NCBI RefSeq assembly: GCF_902499125.1
Contig: NZ_CABVPX010000006.1
Coordinates: 1-64,000 of the forward strand
Reading direction: 5' to 3'
Length of the DNA: 64,000 nt
Source: Burkholderia arboris
Lineage (GTDB): Bacteria > Pseudomonadota > Gammaproteobacteria > Burkholderiales > Burkholderiaceae
In this document: positions 8,130 to 18,648 of the stretch, in pieces
Numbering within the stretch: the first letter of the stretch is position 1
Layout of the letters: every line of letters starts with the position of its first letter
Notes under the pieces: generated by a model
What the model was told of the DNA's origin: nothing
The model's database searches: none
Seen by the model: the letters and a program-made list of their open reading frames with translations, nothing else
Position numbers and translations under genes: made by a program

Positions 8130-9713
8130 ATGTCCCAGTACCAAGACGACATCAAGGCAGTGGCTGGCTTGAAGGAAAACCACGGCACCGCGTGGAATGC
8201 CATCAGCCCCGAGTACGCCGCTCGCATGCGTGCCCAGAACAAGTTCAAGACGGGCCTGGACATCGCGAAGTACACCGCGAAGATCATGCGCGCCGACATG
8301 GCCGCGTACGATGCCGACCCGGCCAAGTACACGCAGTCGCTGGGTTGCTGGCACGGCTTCATCGGCCAGCAGAAGATGATCTCCATCAAGAAGCACTTCA
8401 ACAGCACCGAACGCCGTTACCTGTACCTGTCGGGCTGGATGGTCGCCGCGCTGCGCTCGGAGTTCGGCCCGCTGCCGGACCAGTCGATGCACGAAAAGAC
8501 CTCGGTCAGCGCGCTGATCCGCGAGCTGTACACGTTCCTGCGCCAGGCCGACGCCCGTGAGCTGGGCGGCCTGTTCCGCGAGCTGGATGCGGCGAAGGAC
8601 GCGACGGCCAAGGCTGCGATCCAGGAAAAGATCGACAACCACGTGACGCACGTCGTGCCGATCATCGCCGACATCGACGCCGGCTTCGGCAACGCGGAAG
8701 CAACCTACCTGCTGGCCAAGCAGTTCATCGAAGCGGGCGCCTGCTGCATCCAGATCGAAAACCAGGTGTCGGACGAGAAGCAGTGCGGCCATCAGGACGG
8801 CAAGGTCACGGTGCCCCATGAAGACTTCCTCGCGAAGATCCGCGCGATCCGCTACGCGTTCCTGGAGCTGGGCGTGGACGACGGCATCATCGTCGCCCGT
8901 ACCGACTCGCTGGGCGCCGGCCTGACCAAGCAGATCGCCGTGACGGCCACGCCGGGCGACCTGGGCGACCAGTACAACGCGTTCCTCGATTGCGAAGAGC
9001 TGTCGGCCGACCAACTGGGTAACGGTGACGTCGTCATCAAGCGCGACGGCAAGCTGCTGCGTCCGAAGCGCCTGCCGAGCAACCTGTTCCAGTTCCGCGC
9101 CGGCACGGGCGAAGCGCGTTGCGTGCTCGACTGCATCACGTCGCTGCAGAACGGCGCCGACCTGCTGTGGATCGAAACCGAAAAACCGCATATCGCGCAG
9201 ATCGGCGGCATGGTCAGCGAGATCCGCAAGGTGATCCCGAACGCGAAGCTGGTGTACAACAACAGCCCGTCGTTCAACTGGACGCTGAACTTCCGTCAGC
9301 AGGCGTACGACGCGCTGAAGGCAGAAGGCAAGGACGTGTCGGCCTACGACCGTGCGCAGCTGATGAGCGTGGAATACGACCAGACGGAACTGGCGGCACT
9401 GGCCGACGAGAAGATCCGTACGTTCCAGGCCGATGCATCGCGTGAAGCAGGCATCTTCCACCACCTGATCACGCTGCCGACGTACCACACGGCTGCACTG
9501 TCGACCGACAACCTGGCCAAGGAATACTTCGGCGACCAGGGCATGCTGGGCTACGTGGCAGGCGTGCAGCGCAAGGAAATCCGCCAGGGCATCGCCTGCG
9601 TGAAGCATCAGAACATGTCCGGTTCGGACATCGGCGACGACCACAAGGAATACTTCAGCGGCGACGCGGCGCTCAAGGCGGCGGGCAAGGACAACACGAT
9701 GAACCAGTTCTGA
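8130..9713 (+). CDS. aceA: Isocitrate lyase
   Basis: A 527-residue enzyme cleaving isocitrate to glyoxylate and succinate in the glyoxylate shunt. The catalytic loop reads KQCGHQDGK with Cys219 as the acid/base, the variant of KKCGH typical of the longer Pseudomonas/Burkholderia isocitrate lyases. Other family landmarks are PIIADIDAGFGNAEATY for Mg-substrate binding and NNSPSFNW near residue 375. The length matches this ~530-residue class rather than the ~430-residue E. coli class. ATG at 8130 is preceded by AGGAGA. It is monocistronic, with a strong terminator. Malate synthase is not in the window. Expected to be induced on acetate and fatty acids. Confidence 0.97.
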   Translation: MSQYQDDIKAVAGLKENHGTAWNAISPEYAARMRAQNKFKTGLDIAKYTAKIMRADMAAYDADPAKYTQSLGCWHGFIGQQKMISIKKHFNSTERRYLYLSGWMVAALRSEFGPLPDQSMHEKTSVSALIRELYTFLRQADARELGGLFRELDAAKDATAKAAIQEKIDNHVTHVVPIIADIDAGFGNAEATYLLAKQFIEAGACCIQIENQVSDEKQCGHQDGKVTVPHEDFLAKIRAIRYAFLELGVDDGIIVARTDSLGAGLTKQIAVTATPGDLGDQYNAFLDCEELSADQLGNGDVVIKRDGKLLRPKRLPSNLFQFRAGTGEARCVLDCITSLQNGADLLWIETEKPHIAQIGGMVSEIRKVIPNAKLVYNNSPSFNWTLNFRQQAYDALKAEGKDVSAYDRAQLMSVEYDQTELAALADEKIRTFQADASREAGIFHHLITLPTYHTAALSTDNLAKEYFGDQGMLGYVAGVQRKEIRQGIACVKHQNMSGSDIGDDHKEYFSGDAALKAAGKDNTMNQF

Positions 9714-9734
9714 TCGTCGTCAGAACCGAAGCAC

Positions 9735-9767
9735 AACGCCAGCCCCCCGGGGCTGGCGTTTTTTTAT
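9735..9767 (+). terminator. Intrinsic terminator of aceA
   Basis: AACGCCAGCCC pairs with GGGCTGGCGTT around a short loop, followed by TTTTTTT. It sits 22 bp after the aceA stop and 20 bp before the stop of the convergent EthD-like gene. Confidence 0.92.
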
Positions 9768-9785
9768 CCGCTCGATCCTGGCGCG

Positions 9786-10502
9786 TTATCCGCGCACGGC
9801 CTTCACGACGTACTGGCTCGTCGGCACCACGTCGATCTTGTCGAAATCGATGAAGCGCCCGCAGCTGTCCATCATTTCAGCCACGTTGCGCTGGAATTTC
9901 TCCTCATCGCCGACCGCATCGAAGAACGCGTGCGGATCGGTCATCGCGGCAGCCGGGAAGCATTCCTCGACGATCGCGTCGTAGCCGGGCGCCGCATGCG
10001 TGAGCGCACGCACGACGACGTTCTGCACGTACAGGAAATTGTCCTGCGTATCGATCGCGACGCGCGTGTGATGGCCGTGCCACACGTCGAGCCACGCTTC
10101 GTGCGTGAGACGCGGCGGCCGCTTCAGGAACGCGAGCTGCGAGAAGCCGGTCGTGCGTTCGCCGGGCCGCGCGGGGAAGCGCGTGTTCGGAATCGGCTGC
10201 GACTCGGTGACGAGATACGCGGCCATGTGCGGGACCGCCGCGCGCACCGCCTCGTCGAACGGCTGTCGGAACCTCGCGTTCGCGCTGTCCATCCACACTG
10301 CGACGATCCCATCGATGCCCGGGTGCGTGTTGGTCTGCTTCAGGCCGGCGGCCGGCGCGACATCTTCATCGACGACGTTCACCTGCACGCCGTGCGCACC
10401 GAGCGACAGCAGCGTGTCGGCGAGCTGCGCGCGCACCGTGCGGTTCCACCGATCGGGCGCGGCCTGCGTATCGCGCCACAACACGTAAATGACTTTCTCC
10501 AT
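9786..10502 (-). CDS. EthD-domain-like dimeric barrel protein
   Basis: A 238-residue protein starting MEKVIYVLWRD. Two halves share a beta-alpha-beta plan: a first barrel with a GLKQTN/IVAVWMDSA strand pair, then FSQLAFLKRPPRLTHEAWLDVWHGHHTRVAID, which matches the EthD pattern of a helix-borne tryptophan and histidines (W-x-x-x-H-G/H). EthD-type proteins accompany many degradative and polyketide-modifying clusters, often as isomerases, lyases or chaperones without cofactor. GGAG sits upstream of 10502. It lies 50 bp downstream of the SnoaL-like gene at 10553 and is probably co-transcribed with it. Confidence 0.75.
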   Translation of the reverse strand: MEKVIYVLWRDTQAAPDRWNRTVRAQLADTLLSLGAHGVQVNVVDEDVAPAAGLKQTNTHPGIDGIVAVWMDSANARFRQPFDEAVRAAVPHMAAYLVTESQPIPNTRFPARPGERTTGFSQLAFLKRPPRLTHEAWLDVWHGHHTRVAIDTQDNFLYVQNVVVRALTHAAPGYDAIVEECFPAAAMTDPHAFFDAVGDEEKFQRNVAEMMDSCGRFIDFDKIDVVPTSQYVVKAVRG

Positions 10503-10552
10503 TGCTCCGGCTCCAGAGGAAATGACGGGATCGGCGGCGTTGCCGCCGGGGT

Positions 10553-11065
10553 TCAGGAAGCGGTTGCCGTCGATCCGGCCGCCTGATGCGCGCCTGGCGC
10601 GAACCGGTTCGCGGTCAGCGTGAACGACGGCGGGATCGGCGACGTGACGGTTTCGAACAGCCGCTCGTGACGCGTCGCGTGAATGCGCCACACGCCGTCG
10701 CGTTTCACGTACTGGTCGTCGTAGAACGCGGTGCCGTGCAACAGGTAGTTGTCCTCGAGATTGATCGCGTGATCCTCGAGAAACCACACGCCGCACGCGT
10801 GATCGGCTGACACCAGCGTGAGTTCCGGGTGATGGCCGTGATGCATCGTCAGGAAAGTCGGCTTGCCGATCAGCTCGCGCAGGCTCGACACGAACGCGTC
10901 GCGGCCGTCGTACGCATAACGGCCGCCATACAGCCGCGCCTCGCAGTCCTCGGTCAGGCACGCCGCGAGCAGCGCCCAGTCGTGCGTGTCGACCGCGCGG
11001 AAATACCGGTACTTCAATTGTCGGATCTGCTCGTACTCGTGGAGCGTGCGGGTCGTGTCGTCCAT
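10553..11065 (-). CDS. SnoaL-like/NTF2-fold protein
   Basis: A 170-residue protein with the cone-shaped NTF2 fold used by scytalone dehydratase, ketosteroid isomerase and bile-acid 7-alpha-dehydratase. It shows IRQLKYRYFRAVDTHDW, MHHGHHPELTL, and the C-terminal AFYDDQYVKRDGVWRIHATRHE, so the helix Tyr/Asp and central His residues of that fold are present. It is recognisably a paralogue of the protein encoded divergently at 11258 (shared IR-LK-RYF, MHHG--P, YDD-Y-K-DG-W-I-ATR). A dehydratase or isomerase role in the neighbouring SDR pathway is likely; the substrate is unknown. Confidence 0.8.
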   Translation of the reverse strand: MDDTTRTLHEYEQIRQLKYRYFRAVDTHDWALLAACLTEDCEARLYGGRYAYDGRDAFVSSLRELIGKPTFLTMHHGHHPELTLVSADHACGVWFLEDHAINLEDNYLLHGTAFYDDQYVKRDGVWRIHATRHERLFETVTSPIPPSFTLTANRFAPGAHQAAGSTATAS

Positions 11066-11257
11066 CGCCGTGTCTCGTGGTGGTGTTGTTCGATGGTAGG
11101 AACGAAGCCGCCCGCATCACATCGTCTGTTCGGACGAAAGCGGAATACACATGAACCGCCGGCTTAATCCGAACGGGTGATGGCCGATGCATCGCGCGGC
11201 GGTAACGTGGCATCGACGCGGCCTTCGAACCGCGCCAGCACCGAACAAGGAGACGGG

Positions 11258-11758
11258 ATGACCCTCATCGAATCGCTGGAAACGCGCGTGCGCCGGCTCG
11301 AAGACGCCGACGCGATCCGCCGGCTGAAGGCGCGCTATTTCACGTGCTGCGACCGCAAGGATCCGCAAGGGATGCGCGATTGCTTCGTGGCCGGCCCCGT
11401 GCAGATCGACTACGGGCGGATCGGCACGTTCGACACGCGCGACGCGCTCGTCGACGTGTTCGAGCAGCTCGGTTGCCATCCGCACATCGTCGAGATGCAT
11501 CACGGCGTGAATCCCGACATCGCCGTGCTCGACGACACGCATGCGCGCGGCACGTGGGGCCTGCACTACCAGATGATCGACACGCACGCGCGCACGCTCA
11601 CGCAGCTCGGCGCGTACTACGACGACGCGTACCGGAAGGTCGACGGCGAATGGAAGATCGCGGCCACGCGCTGCGTCGTCACGTCGACGCTGTCGGTCCG
11701 TTACGAGGGCGATGCACCCGGCGTGCTGTTCGCCGGCGCGCAGCCGCCGGCCGCCTGA
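11258..11758 (+). CDS. SnoaL-like/NTF2-fold protein (BaiE-type dehydratase candidate)
   Basis: A 166-residue NTF2-fold protein. It has IRRLKARYFTCCDRKD, EMHHGVNPDIAV, and YYDDAYRKVDGEWKIAATRCVVTS, close in plan to BaiE-type bile-acid dehydratases and to the divergent paralogue at 10553. The start at 11258 has AAGGAGA 7-13 nt upstream; an ATG 81 bp earlier lacks one. First gene of a SnoaL-SDR-SDR-SDR operon (gaps 50, 9 and 94 bp). The order fits a sequence of alcohol oxidation and water elimination, but the actual substrate cannot be read. Confidence 0.8.
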   Translation: MTLIESLETRVRRLEDADAIRRLKARYFTCCDRKDPQGMRDCFVAGPVQIDYGRIGTFDTRDALVDVFEQLGCHPHIVEMHHGVNPDIAVLDDTHARGTWGLHYQMIDTHARTLTQLGAYYDDAYRKVDGEWKIAATRCVVTSTLSVRYEGDAPGVLFAGAQPPAA

Positions 11759-11808
11759 CGCGCGCGATTGCCACGGTCGTGGCGGACATTCCACAGGAGA
11801 CATCGAAC

Positions 11809-12675
11809 ATGACACAGAACCACGAGGCGCCGGTCGCCGTCGTGACGGGCGCATCGCGCGGCGCGGGCAAGGGCATCGCGCGCGCGCTCGGCGCGGCCGG
11901 CATGACCGTCTACGTGACGGGCCGTTCGCAGAACGAAGGCGATGCGCCGCTGCCCGGCACGATCCACGAAACCGCGCGCGAGATCGACGCGCTCGGCGGC
12001 CGAGGGATCGCGGTGGCCTGCGACCACGCGGACGACGCCCAGGTGAAGGCGCTGTTCGAACGCGTCGAGCGCGACTGCGGGCGGCTCGACATCCTCGTCA
12101 ACAACGCGACTTTCCTGCACGACCAGCTGATCCTGCCGGGCCCGTTCTGGGAGAAGTCGCTCGACCTCGTGAACATCCTCGATGTCGGGCTGCGCTCGGC
12201 GTATGTCGCGAGCTGGCATGCGGCACCGCTGATGGCGAAGCGCCGCAGCGGGCTGATCGCGTTCACGTCGTCGTTCGGCGCGAGCTGCTACATGCACGGC
12301 GCGGCGTACGGCGCGCAGAAATCCGGCGTCGACAAGTTCGCGAAGGACATGGCCGTCGACCTGAAGCCGTTCGACGTCGCGGCCGTGTCGATCTGGATGG
12401 GCCCGCTGCGCACCGAGCGCACGACGCGCGTGTGGGAAGAACACCCCGATCTGTACCAGGAGTTCTCGCTCGTCGCCGAAAGCCCGGAGTTCACGGGGCG
12501 CGTGATTCACGCGATTCACGGCGATCCGCAGCGCATGGCGCTGTCGGGGCAAGTGCTCGTCGGTGCGGAAGCCGCGCTGCAGTACGGCATTGCCGATCTC
12601 GACGGCAAGCAGCCGCCGTCGTATCGCGAACTGCTCGGCGGGCCCGTGCAGGCGCATCCGGCGATCGTCGCTTAA
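11809..12675 (+). CDS. SDR-family oxidoreductase (DHRS1-like)
   Basis: A 288-residue SDR. TGASRGAG is at 13-20 and the catalytic pair Tyr167/Lys171 is in YGAQK, preceded by CYMHGAAYG, a pattern like the DHRS1 branch. The usual NNAG is NNAT (98-101). The first loop is extended (SQNEGDAPLPGTIHETAREI), which is also DHRS1-like. ATG at 11809 follows ACAGGAGA. Substrate unknown. It lies between the SnoaL-like gene and another SDR separated by 9 bp. Confidence 0.85.
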   Translation: MTQNHEAPVAVVTGASRGAGKGIARALGAAGMTVYVTGRSQNEGDAPLPGTIHETAREIDALGGRGIAVACDHADDAQVKALFERVERDCGRLDILVNNATFLHDQLILPGPFWEKSLDLVNILDVGLRSAYVASWHAAPLMAKRRSGLIAFTSSFGASCYMHGAAYGAQKSGVDKFAKDMAVDLKPFDVAAVSIWMGPLRTERTTRVWEEHPDLYQEFSLVAESPEFTGRVIHAIHGDPQRMALSGQVLVGAEAALQYGIADLDGKQPPSYRELLGGPVQAHPAIVA

Positions 12676-12684
12676 GGAGCGCGC

Positions 12685-13440
12685 ATGGGCATCCTGAAGG
12701 GCAAGGTCGCGCTCGTGACGGGCGCAGGGCAGGGCGTCGGCCAGGGCGTCGCGCATGCGCTCGCGGCCGAAGGCGCGCACGTCGCGGTGGTCGGCCGCAC
12801 GCGCGACAAGCTGCTTGCCACTTGCGAGGCGATCCACGCGCGCGGCGGCGTGGCGGAGCCTTTCGTGTGCGACGTGATGGACGCCGCGCAGATCGCACGG
12901 TGCGTCGATGCCGTCGCCGAACGGCTCGGCGGCGTGCAGATCCTGGTCAACAACGCGCAGGTCGTGCCGCTCGGCCGCCTGCTCGACGTGACCGACGCGG
13001 ATTTCATGGCGGGGCTCGAATCGGGGCCGATCGCGACGCTGCGGATGATGCGCGCGTGCCATCCGCATCTGAAGGGCGACGGCGTAATCGTCAACTTCGC
13101 GTCGTCGGCCGCGGTGCGCTGGGATGCGTCGGGGTACGGCGCATACGCGGCAACCAAGGAAGCGATTCGTGCGTTGACGCGCGCGGCCGCATGCGAATGG
13201 GGCGCGGACGGCATCCGCGTGAACGCGGTCGCGCCGCATGCGTTGTCGCCGGGCCTGAAAGGCTGGGTCGAGGCGAATCCGCAGGAAGCCGCGGCATTCT
13301 TCCGCACGATTCCACTGGGTCGCGTCGGCGACTGCGAGCAGGACATCGGGCGCGCGATCGTGTTTCTCGCGAGTCGCGATGCCGCCTACCTGACGGGCGC
13401 GACGTTGCCGCTCGATGGCGGGCAGGCCTACTGGGGCTGA
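12685..13440 (+). CDS. SDR-family oxidoreductase
   Basis: A 251-residue classical SDR with TGAGQGVG at 12-19, Ser140, Tyr154 and Lys158 (YAATK), and the C-terminal LDGGQAYWG typical of the FabG/hydroxysteroid dehydrogenase branch. The NNAG motif is altered to NNAQ (89-92). AAGGAG lies 5-10 nt before the start, inside the end of the preceding gene's spacer. Tight spacing indicates one operon with the SDRs on either side. Confidence 0.85.
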   Translation: MGILKGKVALVTGAGQGVGQGVAHALAAEGAHVAVVGRTRDKLLATCEAIHARGGVAEPFVCDVMDAAQIARCVDAVAERLGGVQILVNNAQVVPLGRLLDVTDADFMAGLESGPIATLRMMRACHPHLKGDGVIVNFASSAAVRWDASGYGAYAATKEAIRALTRAAACEWGADGIRVNAVAPHALSPGLKGWVEANPQEAAAFFRTIPLGRVGDCEQDIGRAIVFLASRDAAYLTGATLPLDGGQAYWG

Positions 13441-13534
13441 TGGCGCACAGCCGGTACCAACCAATCATGAATTCGGCAACTGCGCGCTTGCATGCGCAAG
13501 GCGGCCGGCAAACCGGAATCGAATGGAGAACGAC

Positions 13535-14311
13535 ATGGGTCGACTGGCAGGAAAGGTGGCGATCGTCACGGGTGGCGCGCGCGGCATGGGCGCGGCGACG
13601 TGCAGGCTGTTCGTCGAAGAGGGCGCGCGCGTCGTGATCGGCGACGTGCTCGACGCGGAAGGCGAAGCGCTCGCGCGCGAACTCGGCGACGCGGCGCGCT
13701 TCATGCGGCTCGACGTGGCCGACGAAGCGAGCTGGGTGCGCGTGACGGAGGCGACCGTCGAGCAGTTCGGCCGCATCGACGTGCTCGTCAACAACGCGGC
13801 CGTGCTGACGTTCGGCGGCATCACCGAGCTGTCGAAACGCGATTTCGAACGCGCGGTGTCGATCAATCTCGTCGGCACGTTCGTCGGCATCCGCACGATT
13901 GCGCCGCGCATGATTGCGCAGAAGAGCGGGTCGATCGTCAATATCTCGTCGGTGGACGGGCTGCGCGGCGTGAATGCGCTGGCGGCGTACGTGTCGAGCA
14001 AATGGGGCGTGCGCGGGCTGACCAAGGTCGCGGCGCTCGAACTGGGCCATCAGGGCGTGCGCGTGAATTCGATCCATCCGGGCGGCGTGAACACCGCGAT
14101 GTCGAATCCGACCGGCGCGCCACTCGAGGAAATCAACAAGCACTACGCGAACGTGCCGCAGCAGCGCGTCGGATTGCCCGAAGAAATCGCGCGCGCGACG
14201 CTGTTCCTCGCGAGCGACGAGGCGTCGTATTGCAACGGCGCGGAACTGGCCGTCGACGGCGGGATGGCGGCGGGCGCGTATTACCCCGGATTGCCCGGCG
14301 CACCGTTTTGA
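13535..14311 (+). CDS. SDR-family oxidoreductase (3-alpha/20-beta-hydroxysteroid dehydrogenase-like)
   Basis: A 258-residue SDR. TGGARGMG (12-19), NNAA (87-90), Ser138, Tyr152 and Lys156 (YVSSK) form the canonical set. The opening MGRLAGKVAIVTGGARGMG and the HPGGVNTAM segment are close to bacterial 3-alpha/20-beta-hydroxysteroid dehydrogenases, which are NAD-dependent (Asp37 in VIGDVLD agrees). Start at 13535 is supported by TGGAGA. Last gene of the 11258 operon after a 94-bp gap. Confidence 0.86.
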   Translation: MGRLAGKVAIVTGGARGMGAATCRLFVEEGARVVIGDVLDAEGEALARELGDAARFMRLDVADEASWVRVTEATVEQFGRIDVLVNNAAVLTFGGITELSKRDFERAVSINLVGTFVGIRTIAPRMIAQKSGSIVNISSVDGLRGVNALAAYVSSKWGVRGLTKVAALELGHQGVRVNSIHPGGVNTAMSNPTGAPLEEINKHYANVPQQRVGLPEEIARATLFLASDEASYCNGAELAVDGGMAAGAYYPGLPGAPF

Positions 14312-14837
14312 GCGGGGGCGTGCATCGGGCATTCAATCCGGATGTTTGTGTACGCAACCTAATTCAGGGTTTGCCTGAGTAGCGAAAACGTGAATTCGCC
14401 CGGCGCGCATTCGCGTTTGCGTCACGCGGGGACGGCACAGCGAAATTGCCGTGCCCGCGAAACCCACGGCCGGCGGACGTCCCGGCCGTTTCGTCCCCAA
14501 AGCGCGCGCAACGGCGCCGTCGAAAAAGACCGGCTCGCAACGGGCGTGCCGGCCCGCGGTCACAGTTGTTTCTTGTTGCAACGCAACGTCCGTCCAATAA
14601 CGGCGATGGTATGCTGGCCGGAATGGAGTTGTATGGCAGGTTGCTTGCATGGCGAAACTCGCGTTCGCACCCTCTAACGAGACTTCACCTTCTCTCGCAC
14701 GCATCGCGGCATCGACGCGCGCTCCGCTCGCGCGTCCCGTCCTGCGTGCTGTCTCCTCCTGCGCTCCAACCGCATACCCCATCTCGCGGGCTCGCCCCGC
14801 ACCCCCCATCCCCGCCCAATAATCTGGAGACATTTCC
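14312..14837 (+). other. Leader/promoter region of pckG
   Basis: 526 bp without a supported gene. It contains the inverted repeat GTTGC-AAC-GCAAC (14575-14587), a possible extended -10 TGGTATGCT (14607-14615), and a C/T-rich stretch (about 14680-14830) before the CTGGAGA ribosome-binding site. The long pyrimidine-rich leader may be Rho-sensitive; no riboswitch fold was recognised. Confidence 0.5.
14575..14587. promoter_or_regulatory. Inverted repeat GTTGC-AAC-GCAAC upstream of pckG
   Basis: Five-base arms around AAC, just upstream of a TATGCT -10-like element. Its core TTGCAACGCAA matches the aceA element TTGCATCGCAA at 10 of 11 positions. Confidence 0.5.
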
Positions 14838-16703
<1,866 letters not shown>

Positions 16704-16737
16704 CGATCCGCGTCGGCGTATCGACGCAGCGCTCCTG

Positions 16738-16780
16738 ACGTCCCGCCGCCGGCATGCATTGCCGGCGGCGGGACGTTTTT
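16738..16780 (+). terminator. Intrinsic terminator of pckG
   Basis: ACGTCCCGCCGCCGGC (16738-16753) pairs perfectly with 16761-16776 (16 bp, 7-nt loop) and runs into TTTTT. It separates pckG from the convergent epimerase gene ending at 16794. Confidence 0.92.
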
Positions 16781-16793
16781 GCATCCGCGTTGC

Positions 16794-17702
16794 TTACTGC
16801 GCGCCGCAATGCGCGACGACTTCGTCGACTGCCCGCTGCACGTCGCCGCGCCGGTAGCGCAACAGCGCGAGGTCCGCCGCATCGGGCTCGTACGACACGA
16901 CGTTGCCGCGCCCCGTGTAGATCGCGATATCGGGCAGCAGCGGATGCTCCTGGTCGAGCGACGGGACGTCTTGCGGGTTGCCGGCCGCGCGGAAGAACGC
17001 GGCGAAGTAGTCGGCGAAGCTCAGGTTCTCGTCGCCGACGAGGTAGGCCTTGCCCGCTTCGCCGCGCTGCAGCGCGCCCCAGATCGCTTCCGACAGCGAT
17101 TGCGTCGAGATGAAGTTGCTGCCGCCGGCCGGGCCGTACACAGGCAGCCCGGCGAATTGCCCCTGCGCATAGCCCGTGTACGCGGCGAACATCTCGTTGC
17201 GCAGCCCCGGCACCGACCCGACGACGAACGGCGCATTCACGCTGCATACCGCGAACGACGGCGTCGCGAGCGCGCGCACGCGTTCGTCGGCGAGATGGCG
17301 CGAGCGCACGTACGGCACCGTGTCGACGAGCGCCGGTGCGACCTGCGGATAGAAGCTGCCGACCAGCACCGCGCGTTTCACGCCCGCGTCGCGGGCGAGC
17401 GCGAAGAAACGCGGCACGGCGTCGACATTCGCGCGTTCCCAGTGCGCGGCTTCGTCCGTGCCGGGCGGCAGGTGCCGGATGTCGTTGCCGGCCGCGAACA
17501 CGACCGCGTCGAACGGCGCGAGATCGTCGCGCGTGAAGTTGCCGGCCACGTAGTCGCGCTGCAGCACGTCGAACTGCGCGAGCGCGCTGCCGGCCGCAGG
17601 CGGCTTGCGCGCGGCGAGCGTGACGTGATTGCCCTGCGCTTGCAGGTGCAGCGCGGCATGGCCGCCGATGAGGCCGGTGCCGCCGACGATCAGGATCTTC
17701 AT
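16794..17702 (-). CDS. NAD-dependent epimerase/dehydratase-family (extended SDR) protein
   Basis: A 302-residue extended SDR. The Rossmann loop GGTGLIGG (8-15) is clear, followed by VTLAARKP where an arginine suggests NADP. The usual YxxxK is not obvious: SFYPQVAP occupies the corresponding region. It therefore belongs to the atypical, reductase-like members rather than sugar epimerases. It is last of a five-gene leftward operon (20731 to 16794) with three classical SDRs and a SnoaL protein, so a reductase or dehydratase role in the same pathway is likely. Confidence 0.8.
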   Translation of the reverse strand: MKILIVGGTGLIGGHAALHLQAQGNHVTLAARKPPAAGSALAQFDVLQRDYVAGNFTRDDLAPFDAVVFAAGNDIRHLPPGTDEAAHWERANVDAVPRFFALARDAGVKRAVLVGSFYPQVAPALVDTVPYVRSRHLADERVRALATPSFAVCSVNAPFVVGSVPGLRNEMFAAYTGYAQGQFAGLPVYGPAGGSNFISTQSLSEAIWGALQRGEAGKAYLVGDENLSFADYFAAFFRAAGNPQDVPSLDQEHPLLPDIAIYTGRGNVVSYEPDAADLALLRYRRGDVQRAVDEVVAHCGAQ

Positions 17703-17774
17703 GGTGTCTCCGGTGGCGGCGCAGACGCGCCGCGTAAATTGAACGGACGAAGTGGCGCGCGTGCGTTGCGCCGT

Positions 17775-18611
17775 TCAGAAATTGAAGCCGTTGCCCGTGA
17801 CGACGGGCATGTTGGTCCAGAAGCCGTTGGGGTCGCGATACCAGCCGGCTGCGGCGAGGGCGCCGCCGTCGACGTGCAGTGTCGTGCCGGTGACCCAGGC
17901 GGCGAGCGGGCTCGCGAGGTACAGCGCGGCGCCCGCGATATCGCCGGCCGCGCCGAAACGTCCGAGCGGAATCCAGCGCGGGATGTGGCTGTGGTGTTCG
18001 GCCGCGACCATCGCGGTGACGGGCACCTGCGGCGTCTCGGTGGTTTCCGGCGCGATCTGGTTCACGCGGATGCCGGCCGGCCCGAGTTCGAGTGCGAGGC
18101 TTTTCGTGAAGCCGGTCAACGCGGCCTTGAACGATGCGTACACGGCGCAGTTCGGAATCGCGCGGAAGCCTTCGATCGACGACACGCCGACGATGCTGCT
18201 GCCCGCGCCGCGCTGGCGCAGCAACGGCAGCATCGCGCGCGTGACCGTGAACACCTGGCGCAGGTTCACGTCGAACAGCCGCTCGATGTCGTCGTCGGTG
18301 CAATCCTCGAATGGTTTCGCGATCTGCAGGAAATCGCCGACGTTGTTGACGAGCACGTCGAGGCCGCCGAAGCGTGCGTCGATCGTCCGCGCGAATGCAT
18401 CGACCTCGTCGCGGCGCGTGACGTCCACGGTGCCGACGAGCGCATCGACGCCGGCCGCTTCGAGGGCGGCCCGCACGTCCTGCGCGCGCGCCGCGTCGAT
18501 TTCGGCCACGGCCACGCGCGCGCCGGCCGCGCCGAACGCTTCCGCACAGGCGCGGCCGATGCCCGCGCCGCCGCCGGTGACCAGCACGGTCTTGCCGGTG
18601 AATGAAATCAT
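17775..18611 (-). CDS. SDR-family oxidoreductase
   Basis: A 278-residue SDR with TGGGAGIG at 12-19, Ser144, Tyr158 and Lys162 (YASFK). Glu37 at the end of the second strand (VAVAEID) suggests NAD. The NNAG motif reads NNVG (89-92). The C-terminus extends about 30 residues past the usual LHVDGG end, with AGWYRDPNGFWTN. Start at 18611 is chosen over longer in-frame readings because those run into the preceding gene. Gap of 37 bp to the SDR upstream. Confidence 0.85.
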   Translation of the reverse strand: MISFTGKTVLVTGGGAGIGRACAEAFGAAGARVAVAEIDAARAQDVRAALEAAGVDALVGTVDVTRRDEVDAFARTIDARFGGLDVLVNNVGDFLQIAKPFEDCTDDDIERLFDVNLRQVFTVTRAMLPLLRQRGAGSSIVGVSSIEGFRAIPNCAVYASFKAALTGFTKSLALELGPAGIRVNQIAPETTETPQVPVTAMVAAEHHSHIPRWIPLGRFGAAGDIAGAALYLASPLAAWVTGTTLHVDGGALAAAGWYRDPNGFWTNMPVVTGNGFNF

Positions 18612-18648
18612 CTGGGGACTCCTTCGAACGGGAAAGTGCCGGGGCGCG

